Positions 50,645 to 59,315 are shown, numbered from the stretch's first letter. The stretch: DNA of 64,000 nt from DASXAI01 sp963728985 (GCA_963728985.1 CAVSME010000006.1:310001-374000), one strand, 5' to 3'. Translations and numbers: made by a program. Notes: a model not told the origin generated them from the letters alone.

Positions 50645-51478
50645 CTACAGGACGATGGTGTGGCCTTCGACCGCCGCTGCGACGTCGACCGGGCCGCCCG
50701 CGTAGCAGCGCACGAGGGCGTCGATCTCGTCGTCGGTGCGCCATGGATCGTGGTGCATGAGCAGCAGCCGGCCGACGCCGGCGCGCCGGGCCAGCTCGAC
50801 GGCGTAGCCCACCGTCGAGTGGCCGTACTCGGCCTTGGCCGGCAGGTCGGCCGGCACCAGTTGGGCGTCGTGCAGCAGGACATCGACCCCGTCGACGAGG
50901 GCGAGGATGTCGTCGTGGTACGGCCCCCAACCCTCCGGCCCGAGGCCGAGGGCCAGCGGGCCGTGGTCGGGCACGTACGCCATCGTCGACGCTCCGTCAC
51001 TGACGCGCAGGCCGAAGGTGTCGCCACCGGGATGGGGCAGGCGCCGGGCGACGACCTCCAAGCCGTCGACGGCGATGGCGCCCTCGTCTAGGCTCGAGTA
51101 GCGCCACTCGCCCCGCAGGCCGGCGGGCGTGATCGGGAAGAAGGGCGGTGACATCAACCGGTCGAGGGCGTGCGCCGGGTCGCCGGTGGCGGGCAGGTGC
51201 ACGTGGACGCGAGCGCCGTCGCGATCACCGGCCGTGAAGAACGGCAGTCCCTGCGTGTGATCCCAGTGCAGGTGGGTGAGGATCAGGCTCCCGCGGAAGG
51301 GTGCCTCCCCGAGCAGGCGGCTCACGTTGCGCAGGCCCGTTCCGGCATCGAGCAACAGGTGGGGATGCTGGGCACCGTGCACCGTGACGGCCACACACGA
51401 GGTGTTGCCGCCGACGCGCGCGAACGCCACGCCGGCGGCCGGCATGGAGCCTCGCACCCCGCACAGGTCGACGCGCAT
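50645..51478 (-). CDS. MBL-fold metallo-hydrolase
   Basis: 277 residues. The metallo-beta-lactamase motif is THLHWDHTQG. Later ligands sit in YVPDHGPL, LLHDAQL and LMHHDPW, the RNase Z/phosphodiesterase-like arrangement. Members hydrolyse cyclic nucleotides, RNA or lactones. Its ATG overlaps the stop of the CNB-domain gene (TGATG), so the two are coupled. A role in cyclic-nucleotide turnover is possible given the neighbours, but this is inference. Confidence 0.82.
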   Translation of the reverse strand: MRVDLCGVRGSMPAAGVAFARVGGNTSCVAVTVHGAQHPHLLLDAGTGLRNVSRLLGEAPFRGSLILTHLHWDHTQGLPFFTAGDRDGARVHVHLPATGDPAHALDRLMSPPFFPITPAGLRGEWRYSSLDEGAIAVDGLEVVARRLPHPGGDTFGLRVSDGASTMAYVPDHGPLALGLGPEGWGPYHDDILALVDGVDVLLHDAQLVPADLPAKAEYGHSTVGYAVELARRAGVGRLLLMHHDPWRTDDEIDALVRCYAGGPVDVAAAVEGHTIVL

Positions 51479-52497
51479 CAGTCCGCGGCCGTCTGCTCCT
51501 CACGACGATGCCCGGCGGCCAGCGCCGCGAGCTCGGCGCGATCGATCTGCTGGGCGGCCACCGCGGCGACGCGACAGGGCGTCACCGCTCGCAACGTCGA
51601 GGTCCGGGTCGTGCCCTCCAGGATGGCGCGTTCGCCGAGCACCGCGCCGGGGCCGACCTCGGCCCAGCGCACGCCGTCGACCTCCACGGCGAGGACGCCG
51701 TCGAGGAGGAGGAACAGCTCGTCGCCGGGTTCGCCTTGTGTCGTGAGGCAGTCCTGCGCGGCCAGCCGGCGGATCTGGGGCTTGGCGCCGCCCCGCATGA
51801 TCACGGTGGACAGCTCCCGCTCGAGTGCGGTCTCGACGGCGGTGACCAACGCCGGTGACTCCTCGTCCCCCCACGGCGTGTGCGGGCCGAAGGCGCGGGC
51901 GGCCCAGTCCCGGAAGTCCGTCATGCCGGTCTTGGCCGCCAGCGTGCCGCTCCCGTCGTAGATCCAGTGGCGGGGGAACGGGGACGCGCCGATCATCCGA
52001 CCCTCGGCATGGCCGTCGGCGTGGAGCACCAGTTCCAGCGTGCTCCAGGCGATCGGCGCGACGAACTGGACGAACGGGGCCCGCCGGACCGTGCGGGGCG
52101 CCGGCAGGCCGGTGCGGCCGCCCGCCGTCTGGGTGAAGCGCACCCACCCGTCGCCCATCTCGGGCGGGAGCTGGCGGTCGGGGAGGCTCACGGCGGCGAC
52201 GGTGAAGTGGCGGCCGATGCGGATCGTCGTCGCGCCGATCGTGCCGCCGCCCGTGTAGTGGGCGTCCATGCACTGGCCGTCGGCGTCGAACGTCGCCTCG
52301 GCGCCCAGGTGGTTGGCGAAGCGGAAGCGATCAGCGGCCCGCAGCGCCTCCACCGTGGCCGGGACGTCCGGACCGAGGACATCCGGCGGTGCCTGGTCGT
52401 AGTGCGTGAAGCCCGCCTTGAAGCTGGCGTCGGTGAGCCCGGTCACGGCCTCCGAAGGGATCCACGAGAGCGCGGTGATGGAACTGTGAACGTGCAT
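51478..52497 (-). CDS. Cyclic nucleotide-binding (CNB)-domain protein
   Basis: 339 residues from the ATG at 52497. Residues ~225-330 are a CNB domain: LTTQGEPGDELFLLLDGVLAVE, then the phosphate-binding cassette VLGERAILEGTTRTSTLRA, with the conserved Gly-Glu and Arg that contact cyclic nucleotide phosphate. The N-terminal ~220 residues are a mixed alpha/beta domain I do not recognise (FTHYDQAPPDVLG, RTVRRAPFVQFVAPIAW). There is no HTH, so it is not a CRP-type regulator. It is divergent from the response regulator-cyclase gene across 155 bp. Confidence 0.78.
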   Translation of the reverse strand: MHVHSSITALSWIPSEAVTGLTDASFKAGFTHYDQAPPDVLGPDVPATVEALRAADRFRFANHLGAEATFDADGQCMDAHYTGGGTIGATTIRIGRHFTVAAVSLPDRQLPPEMGDGWVRFTQTAGGRTGLPAPRTVRRAPFVQFVAPIAWSTLELVLHADGHAEGRMIGASPFPRHWIYDGSGTLAAKTGMTDFRDWAARAFGPHTPWGDEESPALVTAVETALERELSTVIMRGGAKPQIRRLAAQDCLTTQGEPGDELFLLLDGVLAVEVDGVRWAEVGPGAVLGERAILEGTTRTSTLRAVTPCRVAAVAAQQIDRAELAALAAGHRREEQTAAD

Positions 52498-52652
52498 GGG
52501 CGACCTCACTTCGCTGTCGGTGCGGTCATCGTGCGCCTCGCCGGCGCCGCCGGACCAGGTGACGAGCAGGTCTTCTCGGGTGTGGCTGTCACCACCACGC
52601 GACGCCTGATGGCACGGTTGGGCGGAGCGGACCGTTCTGGTTCATTGAGCGG

Positions 52653-53960
52653 GTGGCCACCATCTCCGTGCTCCTGGCCGATGACAGCGTGATCATCCGC
52701 GAGGGGGTGAGAGCCATGCTCAATGCCGACGCGGACGTCGACGTCGTCGGGGTGGCCGACGACTACGACAGCCTCGTGGCCGCCGCTGCGGAGCTGCAGC
52801 CCGACGTCGTCGTGAGCGACATCCGGATGCCGCCCAACTTCCAGCACGAGGGCATCGACGCCGCCAAGGAGATCCGTAAGCGCCACCCGGGTACGGGCAT
52901 CGTCATCTTGAGCCAGTTCGACGATCCGGACTACGCCGTGCGGCTGCTGTCGGAAGGTTCGGCCGGCTACGCCTACCTCCTGAAGGACCGGATCGCCGAG
53001 GGCGACCAGCTCGCCCGCGCCATCCGGGAGGTCGCCAGCGGCGGATCGATGCTCGACCCGATCATCGTGGCCGCGCTGCTCAACCCGGTGCTGCGCACGG
53101 GGGGACTGAACGCCGAGGACGACGCCCTGCTCGGCCTCGTGGCCGCCGGCCGCACCATCAAGGCCATCGCCGCCGCCAGCCACACCACACCGGCCGCCGT
53201 CGAAGCCCGGATCGAGGCCCTGTTCCGTCGCCTCGCCGACGGCGTGTCGGCCGGCCAGGCGGGCGCCCTCGAGCGCCTCCGCCGACTGCACCAGGCCATT
53301 GTCGAGCGGGAGGAGCAGGGCGAGACCCTGAGCCGGCTGCTGCCCACCGGCGTGGCCCAGCGCCTGCTGGCCGGGGGCCGTGGTGTCGGGGAGACCGAGC
53401 GGCTCGACGTCACGGTCATCATGAGCGACATCCGCGGCTACACCACGATCGCCGAGCACGTCGATCCGGCGGTGCTCGCCGGGCAGCTCAACCGCCATCG
53501 GGCCGAGATGAACCGTGCCATCCTTGCCGGTGGTGGAACGGTGATGCAGTACGTCGGAGATGCCGTCATGGCCGTGTTCGGGGCCCCCGAGCCGAGCGCC
53601 GACCACGCCGATCGTGCCCTCGCCGCGGCGCTGGCCATGCACGCCGCCCAGCGCATCGTGAACGCCGAGTGGGCCAGCGAGGGGCGGGCTCCCTTCGAGT
53701 TGGGCATCGGGCTCAGCACGGGGCCGGTGGCCGCTGCGCTCCTCGGCAGCGAGGAACGGGTCGAGTACACGCTCGTCGGCGACGCCGTCAACCTGTGCCA
53801 GCGGCTGCAGCAGTTCGCCGAGCCCGGCCAGACCGTGCTGAGCGAACCGACCTGGGGCGAGCTGACGCTCCCTCCCGACGACGCCGAGAAGTTGGAACCT
53901 CAGTTGGTGAAGGGCCGCGACACGCCCGTCGTGGCGTACCGGATTGGAGCGAGTGCATGA
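52653..53960 (+). CDS. Response regulator fused to a class III nucleotidyl cyclase
   Basis: 435 residues from GTG at 52653. Receiver: acidic pair D10/D11, phosphoacceptor D56 (VVSDIRMPP) and K111 (YLLKDR). Residues ~150-200 keep the outline of a NarL helix-turn-helix but have lost its core consensus. The cyclase domain (~245-435) has metal-binding D259 (VIMSDIRGY) and D303 (YVGDAVMAVFGAP), and transition-state N380 and R384 (GDAVNLCQR). The usual adenine-selecting Lys position is Gln299 (GTVMQYVGD), so ATP versus GTP is open. Its stop overlaps the ABC ATPase start (ATGA), and kinase and ABC genes follow. Confidence 0.85.
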   Translation: MATISVLLADDSVIIREGVRAMLNADADVDVVGVADDYDSLVAAAAELQPDVVVSDIRMPPNFQHEGIDAAKEIRKRHPGTGIVILSQFDDPDYAVRLLSEGSAGYAYLLKDRIAEGDQLARAIREVASGGSMLDPIIVAALLNPVLRTGGLNAEDDALLGLVAAGRTIKAIAAASHTTPAAVEARIEALFRRLADGVSAGQAGALERLRRLHQAIVEREEQGETLSRLLPTGVAQRLLAGGRGVGETERLDVTVIMSDIRGYTTIAEHVDPAVLAGQLNRHRAEMNRAILAGGGTVMQYVGDAVMAVFGAPEPSADHADRALAAALAMHAAQRIVNAEWASEGRAPFELGIGLSTGPVAAALLGSEERVEYTLVGDAVNLCQRLQQFAEPGQTVLSEPTWGELTLPPDDAEKLEPQLVKGRDTPVVAYRIGASA

Positions 53961-54682
53961 GCGCGCAGGGGGCCACGGCACCGGCAGTGCCCGCCGACGT
54001 CACCACCGACGCCGCTGTCGTGCGGGCCGTCTACCGCACCTTCGAGCAGGACACTGCACCGGTGCGGGCGCTGCGGGGCGCCGGCCTCGCCATCCGGCGG
54101 GGAGAGTTCGTCGCCGTCATGGGTCCGTCGGGCTGCGGCAAGTCGACGTTGCTGAACCTGATCGCCGGGCTCGACGTTCCCGACGAGGGTGAAGTGGTCG
54201 TGGCCGGGCAGTCGCTCGGCGGCATGGACGAGAACGCCCTCGCCATCATGCGTCGCCAGCACATCGGCATCGTCTTCCAGTTCTTCAACCTCCTCGAGGG
54301 CATGACCGTGCTGGAGAACGTCGTCATGCCCGCCGTCATCGCCGGGCGCAAGCGCCGGGTGGCCGAGTCGCGGGCACGTGATCTCCTCGACCTCCTCGGC
54401 ATCGGGGACAAGGCCAGGCAGGCACCAGGGGTGCTGTCCGGTGGGCAGCGCCAGCGACTCGCCATCGCCCGGGCCCTCGCCAACGAGCCCACCCTCGTGC
54501 TGGCCGACGAGCCGACCGGCGCCCTCGACAGCGAGGGCGGCGACGAGGTGCTCGAACTGTTCCGCCGCCTCCACCAGAGCGGCCAGACCATCCTCATGGT
54601 CACCCATGATCAGCCCGTGGCCGACGCCGCGCACCGGATCGTGCGGATGAAGGATGGTCGCGTGGTCGACGACGGCGAGTGA
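53957..54682 (+). CDS. ABC transporter ATPase (MacB/LolD type)
   Basis: 241 residues. Walker A GPSGCGKST (56-64), Q-loop VFQFFNLLEGMTV, signature LSGGQRQR (160-167), Walker B VLADEPTGALDS and the H-loop THDQ. The DEPTGALD and NLLEGMTVLENV patterns belong to the MacB/LolD/FtsE group that pairs with FtsX-type permeases. The only such permease here is the frameshifted gene at 48172-50503, on the other side of the cyclase. It overlaps the cyclase (ATGA) and the sensor kinase (GTGA), a coupled operon. Confidence 0.9.
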   Translation: MSAQGATAPAVPADVTTDAAVVRAVYRTFEQDTAPVRALRGAGLAIRRGEFVAVMGPSGCGKSTLLNLIAGLDVPDEGEVVVAGQSLGGMDENALAIMRRQHIGIVFQFFNLLEGMTVLENVVMPAVIAGRKRRVAESRARDLLDLLGIGDKARQAPGVLSGGQRQRLAIARALANEPTLVLADEPTGALDSEGGDEVLELFRRLHQSGQTILMVTHDQPVADAAHRIVRMKDGRVVDDGE

Positions 54683-56874
54683 CCGTGCTGCTCGACGGCG
54701 ATGCGCGCACCGAGCCGGCGACGCCGACCGAGGCCGTCGGGCTGACCGCTGCGCCCGACCCGGCGCCGCCGATCGCCGTCCTCATCGCCGCCGCACTGGC
54801 GGTGACCATGGCCGGCGCGGGACTGGTGGTGGCGATCGCCGACCAGCCTCTCGTGATCGAGATCGTGCGGCCCATGGTGGTGGTCCTCTGGGCCGCCGCC
54901 GCCGTCGTGCTCGCCGTGCGGCGGCCCCGCACCGAGCACCTGGCGCACATCGTTGCGGCCGGTGCGGTGTTCGGGGGCGCCGCCACGTGGGTCCTCGCCG
55001 TCGGCGAGCACGGCACGCTCACGGGTGGCGCCGACGTCCTCGTCGACGTCACCGTCCGGCTGTGCGTCGCGCTGCTGGCGGCCGTCTCCCTCCACCTACT
55101 CGTCGCCTTGCCCGACGGGCGCTGCGACACGCCCACGCGGCGCCGCGCCGTCGTGGGCGGCTACGGCGCCGCCACCGCCGTCGGTCTGGCGCTGGTCGCC
55201 GACCGGGACGAGGTCGTCGCCTGGCCGCTGGTGACGCTGTGGTTGGCGGCGCTGGCCGCCGGCCTCTGGCTCTCGCACAGCCGTTACCAGACCGCGGGTG
55301 CCGTCGACCGCCGCCGGATGCAATGGTTCGGCTGGGGCGTCGCGGTGGCCACCGAGGCGGCCCTCGTCGTCGCCGCCATCCGGTTGCTCTCCGGGTGGCC
55401 CGATCACGTGGCGGCGGTGGCGCTGGCACTGACGGGTCTGCTCCCGTTCGCCATCATCGCCGGCACCTTCCCGACGATGGTGGCGCGCGTCGATCGGCTG
55501 TTGACGCACACGGTCGCCCTCGCCGGCCTCACGGCGCTGGTCGTCGCCATCTACATCCTCGTCGTGCTCGGTCTGGGGCGCACGCCGAACGGTGACGAGC
55601 GGGCGCTGCTCCTGCTGTCGATGGTGGCCGCCGGTCTCTGCGCGCTGCTGTACCTGCCCGCCCGCCGGTGGCTGAACGAACGAGCCAACCGCCTCGTCTA
55701 CGGCGAGCGCGAACCGCCCGATGCCACCCTGCGCACGTTCGGCCAGCACCTCACCCGCGCCGTCCCGATGGACGAGCTGCTGCTCCAGTTGGTGGAGGGT
55801 CTGCGCAAGAGCATGGGCCTGGCGTCGGCGGAGGTGTGGACCGGCCAGGACGGTCGCTACGAGCTGGCCGCCAGCGTTCCCCACCGCCAGCCGCCGGCCA
55901 TCGAGATCGGCCGTACCGAGCTTCCCGTCGTCGCCCGCGCCGGTGTGAGTGGTGGGACGTGGCTGGACATCTGGCTGCCGGCGCTCGTCGGTCCCGAGGG
56001 CGCCTCCGTGCTGCGGGTGGCGCCGGTCGCCCACGCCGGCGAGCTCCTGGGGCTGATCTCGCTGCGCCGCCGGCCCGACACCGACCCGTTCACGGAGGGC
56101 GAGGACCAGGCGCTGTCGGACCTGGCCCGCCAGTTCGCGCTGGCGCTGCACAACATGAAGCTCGACTCGGCGCTGCAGGCCAGCCTGGAGGAGCTGAAGG
56201 TCCGCAACGAGGAGCTGCAGCGCTCCCGCGCCCGCATCGTGGCCGCCGGTGACGCCGAGCGACGCAAGCTCGAGCGCAACCTCCACGACGGCGCCCAGCA
56301 GCATCTCGTCGCCCTGGCCATCAAGCTGCGGCTGGCCGGCGGCGAGGTCGACGATCATCCCGAGGCGGCCAAGGAGATGATCACCGAGCTCGGCGAGGAC
56401 GTGCACGGCGCCATCCAGGAGCTGCGCTCGCTCGCCCATGGCATCTTCCCGCCGCTCCTCGTCTCGAGCGGGTTGAACGACGCCCTGCTCTCAGCGGCGA
56501 GCCGGGCGGCGATCCCGACCACCGTCGACGCGTCCACGGTCGGGCGCTACAACGGCGACATGGAGGCGGCGGTCTACTTCTGCGTGCTCGAGGCACTGCA
56601 GAACGCCGCCAAGCACGCCGGCGCCGGCGCCGTGGCGACGGTGCACGTGGCGCAAGACGACGACTCCCTCGTCTTCGAGGTGTCGGACGACGGTGCCGGC
56701 TTCGACATGGCGAGCACCGCCGCCCAGGGTCACGGCTTCGTGAACATGGCCGACCGCCTCGGCGCGTTCGGTGGGGCGGTGACGGTGCGCTCGGCGCCCG
56801 GAGCGGGCACCACCATCACGGGTACCCTCCCGCTTGGGCGAGGTACACCAGCACCGCCTTCACCCGACGGTTGA
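54679..56874 (+). CDS. Membrane sensor histidine kinase (NarL/HisKA_3 type) with GAF domain
   Basis: 731 residues from GTG at 54679. The N-terminal ~340 residues hold about eight hydrophobic helices. A GAF-like sensor domain follows (AEVWTGQDGRYELAA...GLISLRRR), then a coiled-coil helix. The HisKA_3 dimerisation helix has RRKLERNLHDGAQQHLVALA with phospho-His536. The HATPase has LEALQNAAKHAG and FEVSDDGAGF. It should phosphorylate NarL-type receivers; candidates are the cyclase fusion at 52653 and the regulator at 56816. Its 3' end overlaps the convergent regulator gene by 59 bp. Confidence 0.88.
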   Translation: MTVLLDGDARTEPATPTEAVGLTAAPDPAPPIAVLIAAALAVTMAGAGLVVAIADQPLVIEIVRPMVVVLWAAAAVVLAVRRPRTEHLAHIVAAGAVFGGAATWVLAVGEHGTLTGGADVLVDVTVRLCVALLAAVSLHLLVALPDGRCDTPTRRRAVVGGYGAATAVGLALVADRDEVVAWPLVTLWLAALAAGLWLSHSRYQTAGAVDRRRMQWFGWGVAVATEAALVVAAIRLLSGWPDHVAAVALALTGLLPFAIIAGTFPTMVARVDRLLTHTVALAGLTALVVAIYILVVLGLGRTPNGDERALLLLSMVAAGLCALLYLPARRWLNERANRLVYGEREPPDATLRTFGQHLTRAVPMDELLLQLVEGLRKSMGLASAEVWTGQDGRYELAASVPHRQPPAIEIGRTELPVVARAGVSGGTWLDIWLPALVGPEGASVLRVAPVAHAGELLGLISLRRRPDTDPFTEGEDQALSDLARQFALALHNMKLDSALQASLEELKVRNEELQRSRARIVAAGDAERRKLERNLHDGAQQHLVALAIKLRLAGGEVDDHPEAAKEMITELGEDVHGAIQELRSLAHGIFPPLLVSSGLNDALLSAASRAAIPTTVDASTVGRYNGDMEAAVYFCVLEALQNAAKHAGAGAVATVHVAQDDDSLVFEVSDDGAGFDMASTAAQGHGFVNMADRLGAFGGAVTVRSAPGAGTTITGTLPLGRGTPAPPSPDG

Positions 56875-57490
56875 CATCGGGCTCTTCGCTCAGCTGCAAC
56901 TTGGACAGGATCGAGTTGATGTGCTTCTCGACGGCCCGCTCGCTCAGCGTCAGCGATGCAGCGATGGCGCCGTTGCTCTTGCCCTGAGCGATCTCGCCGA
57001 GGATCTCCCGCTCGCGCGGCGTCAACCGGTCGAGGGGCGATGCCGCGGCAGCCGCACGCGCGCTGACCACCTCTTCGACGACCTTGGGATCGATCACCGA
57101 GCCGCCGTTGGCCACGGCGCGGATGGCGGCGGCCAGCTCGTCGGCCCGGGCCACGCGGTCCTTCAGGAGATAAGCCCGGCCCGCCGAGCCCCCTTCCAGC
57201 AAGGCAATGGCGTACGACGGCGTGGAGTACTGGCTCAGCACGACCACGCCGATGGCGGGGTGGGACTCCCGCACCCGGGAGGCCACCTGGATGCCCTCGT
57301 CGGTGCCCGTCGGGGGCATGCGGATGTCGGTGACCACCACATCGGGCACCAGCTCGTCGACCATGGCCAGCAGCTCGTCCCGGTTGGCGCAGCGGCCGAT
57401 CACCTCGAGGTCGTCTTCGCCGTCGACCAGCCGCGACACGGCCTCACGCAGCAGGTAGCTGTCGTCGGCGACGACGACCCGGATGGTCAT
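56816..57490 (-). CDS. NarL/FixJ-family response regulator
   Basis: 224 residues. The receiver has D9/D10, phospho-Asp55 (VVTDIRMPP) and Lys in AYLLKDRV. The LuxR-type HTH reads LTPREREILGEIAQGKSN then IAASLTLSERAVEKHINSIL. It binds DNA as a dimer on phosphorylation. Its receiver is strikingly similar to that of the cyclase fusion at 52653 (shared DIRMPP, EGI, GSAG and YLLKDR blocks), so the two look like paralogues. It ends inside the 3' part of the convergent sensor kinase gene, its likely partner. Confidence 0.9.
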   Translation of the reverse strand: MTIRVVVADDSYLLREAVSRLVDGEDDLEVIGRCANRDELLAMVDELVPDVVVTDIRMPPTGTDEGIQVASRVRESHPAIGVVVLSQYSTPSYAIALLEGGSAGRAYLLKDRVARADELAAAIRAVANGGSVIDPKVVEEVVSARAAAAASPLDRLTPREREILGEIAQGKSNGAIAASLTLSERAVEKHINSILSKLQLSEEPDVNRRVKAVLVYLAQAGGYP

Positions 57491-57650
57491 GAGCGGCCAG
57501 GGTACAAGCGCGCCCGGCGGGAACCGGTGAACGCCACGGCGGCCGCGCCGCTGGCACCATCGACGTCGACCACGAGGTCATTGAGGCGCTCGCCGCCGCA
57601 ACCGTCCACCGCACTGGCCACCACGGGCCGGGGTTGCTACCACCCCTGCG

Positions 57651-58052
57651 TCAGGCTGTGAGCAGGCCGGCCCGTCCGTCGGCCCGGCGGTCCCAGAGCC
57701 GGCGCAGCAGCTCGGGCGCCAGCTCCTCCTTGTTCACGTAGGCCACCGCCCCGCTCGTGGCGGCGTCGCTCGGCAGGTCGTCGAGCTGATAGGTGGAGCA
57801 CAGGAACACGACGGTGTCGGGCTGGTCGGCGAGGATGCGGCGGGTGGCTTCGATGCCGCTGATGCCCGGCATGGAGATGTCCATGAGCACGAGCGACGGC
57901 TCCAGCTCGCTGACCCGATCGACCGCCTCCTCGCCGTTGGCGGCCTCGCCCCGCAGTTCGAAGCCCGGTGCGCGCCGGATGACGGCCCCGGCGGCCAGGC
58001 GGAAGGGCGCCTGGTCGTCGACGATCAGCACGGACACGACATCGTCACTCAT
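57651..58052 (-). CDS. Stand-alone receiver-domain response regulator
   Basis: 133 residues, only a CheY-like receiver. It shows VDD (11-13), phospho-Asp58 in LVLMDISMPGISG, a Thr/Ser switch in VVFLCSTYQ and Lys in AYVNKEEL. A short basic C-terminal tail replaces any output domain. It may act as a phosphate sink, in a phosphorelay, or by protein contact. It lies 160 bp upstream of the NarL-type regulator on the same strand. Confidence 0.83.
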   Translation of the reverse strand: MSDDVVSVLIVDDQAPFRLAAGAVIRRAPGFELRGEAANGEEAVDRVSELEPSLVLMDISMPGISGIEATRRILADQPDTVVFLCSTYQLDDLPSDAATSGAVAYVNKEELAPELLRRLWDRRADGRAGLLTA

Positions 58053-58170
58053 GCAGCTTCATCCTCGCACGACGGCCGAGTCCGACCCAGGGTGCTCGCT
58101 GGCATCGGGGAGGGGGGCTAGCACGACAGCGGCGTGGTCAGCAGCCGCTGCGTCGTGGCGCCCAGGATGG

Positions 58171-58713
58171 CTAGCGCCGTCGCAGGAGGGCGACGAAGCG
58201 GGCGGCGGCGGCATCCACGCCCTCTTCGTCGCCCGTGCCGACGAGGTCGAGCAGCAAGCCGCGCGCAACCGCCAACGCCAGCCGTACGAGCGCCGGATCG
58301 GCGCCGCCCCCCGTCTGCTCGTCCACGGCGTCGAGCCAGCCCGTGACGGCGGCGGGGAGCAGCCGCGCGAAGGGTGCCTCGCCCTGGGCGCCGCGCGCGT
58401 AGCACTCGAAGAACAGCCGCTCGAAGGGCCAGAGCTCGGGACGGCGCAGGTCGGTCCACATCGCGGCCACGGCCTCGGCCGGATCGTCAGGGAGGTCGCC
58501 GAGCGTCGCTGCCTGGCGGCGCTCGACCTCCTCCACGATGGCCAACAGCAGCTCGTCGCGCGACCCGAAGTGGTGGATGAGCATGCGGTGGCTCGTGCCG
58601 AGCGCCTCGGCCACCTCCCGCAACGACCGCCCGCCGATCCCGCCCTCGGCGAACGTCTCGATCAATCCGTCGAGCAGTTGCTGGCGGCGATGGTCGTCAG
58701 GCGGACGGGGCAT
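58171..58713 (-). CDS. TetR-family transcriptional regulator
   Basis: 180 residues. The N-terminal HTH reads LIETFAEGGIGGRSLREVAE and continues ALGTSHRMLIHHFGSRDELL, the standard TetR DNA-binding helix pair. The C-terminal ligand domain is helical and Leu/Ala-rich. It overlaps the upstream SRPBCC gene by 17 bp and is probably its operon partner. A palindrome over the SRPBCC start (59140-59155) is a likely autoregulatory site. Confidence 0.88.
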   Translation of the reverse strand: MPRPPDDHRRQQLLDGLIETFAEGGIGGRSLREVAEALGTSHRMLIHHFGSRDELLLAIVEEVERRQAATLGDLPDDPAEAVAAMWTDLRRPELWPFERLFFECYARGAQGEAPFARLLPAAVTGWLDAVDEQTGGGADPALVRLALAVARGLLLDLVGTGDEEGVDAAAARFVALLRRR

Positions 58714-59140
58714 CGTGGCGGTGCTGCTCGCTCACCGCCTTCAGACCCTGCGACTCGAGCGCGAGGTAGCGCTTGGTGAGACGGCGCATGAGCACACCCG
58801 TAGCGGCGCCGATCAGGCCGCGTTGCTCGATGCGCTGGCGCACCACCGTGGTGCCGGCGTCAACCGCGGCGACCTCGTGGGAGGCCACCGCGGTGGCGCC
58901 GAACGACCGCTGGCGCCACTGCCACGAGACGCCGGGGTCCACGTCGGTCACCTCCCACACCAGCGTGGGAAACCGGGGCTGCTTGATTTCGAAGCGCTTG
59001 CCGATCTCGATGCCCGGCCCGTCGAGGGCGACGATCCGCTCGACCGACGGCGTCCATTCCGGCCATCGCTCCACGTCGGCGTAGACGTCCCAGACGATCG
59101 ACGCCGGCGCTTCGATGTCAACGCTGCTGTGAGTGATCAT
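58697..59140 (-). CDS. SRPBCC (START-like) ligand-binding protein
   Basis: 147 residues from the ATG at 59140. It has the Bet v1/START pattern: ITHSSVDIEAPASIVWDVYA, DVERWPEWTPSVERIV, KRFEIKQPRFPTLVWEVTDV and a C-terminal helix. These bind hydrophobic ligands or act as polyketide cyclases. It is the first gene of a two-gene unit with the TetR regulator, whose ligand it may share. The start codon lies at the edge of a 16-bp palindromic operator. Confidence 0.8.
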   Translation of the reverse strand: MITHSSVDIEAPASIVWDVYADVERWPEWTPSVERIVALDGPGIEIGKRFEIKQPRFPTLVWEVTDVDPGVSWQWRQRSFGATAVASHEVAAVDAGTTVVRQRIEQRGLIGAATGVLMRRLTKRYLALESQGLKAVSEQHRHDAPSA

Positions 59141-59155
59141 GTACCAAATGGTACA
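59140..59155. promoter_or_regulatory. TetR-type operator overlapping the SRPBCC start codon
   Basis: TGTACC-AAAT-GGTACA has perfect 6-bp arms of the ACC...GGT type bound by many TetR proteins. Its left end is the first base of the ATG. A TetR gene follows directly downstream in the same operon, suggesting autoregulation. Confidence 0.6.
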
Positions 59156-59215
59156 CGAACGCAAGGCGTTGTTGTAGGTGCGGATCGTCGCGTGGTGGCC
59201 GTCGGCGGTCACCGT

Positions 59216-59284
59216 GACCAAAAGGCTTCTGGTCATGCGGCTGCACCTGTCCGGTGCGTTGGAGTGACCGGAACGCTTTTGGTC
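59216..59284. repeat. Imperfect 20-bp-arm stem-loop after the DUF2278 gene
   Basis: GACCAAAAGGCTTCTGGTCA (59216-59235) pairs with TGACCGGAACGCTTTTGGTC (59265-59284) at 17 of 20 positions. The 29-nt loop contains a GCAC...GTGC stem. It lies 32 bp past the stop of the minus-strand gene at 59316 and may be its terminator. Confidence 0.5.
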
Positions 59285-59315
59285 GCAGCCGCTGCACGCC
59301 GGCCGAGGCGTCGAC

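Noticed and set aside
52498..52652. A GGTG...CACC inverted repeat considered as a CRP-type cAMP site upstream of the cyclase
   Set aside because: Spacing is 7 bp rather than the 8 bp between GTG and CAC in CRP sites, and the arms are only 4 bp.
57487..57624. A 45-codon minus-strand frame whose stop overlaps the ATG of the NarL-type regulator (ATGA)
   Set aside because: No ribosome-binding site, no recognisable family and only a GTG start. The overlap alone is weak support, so it was not listed.
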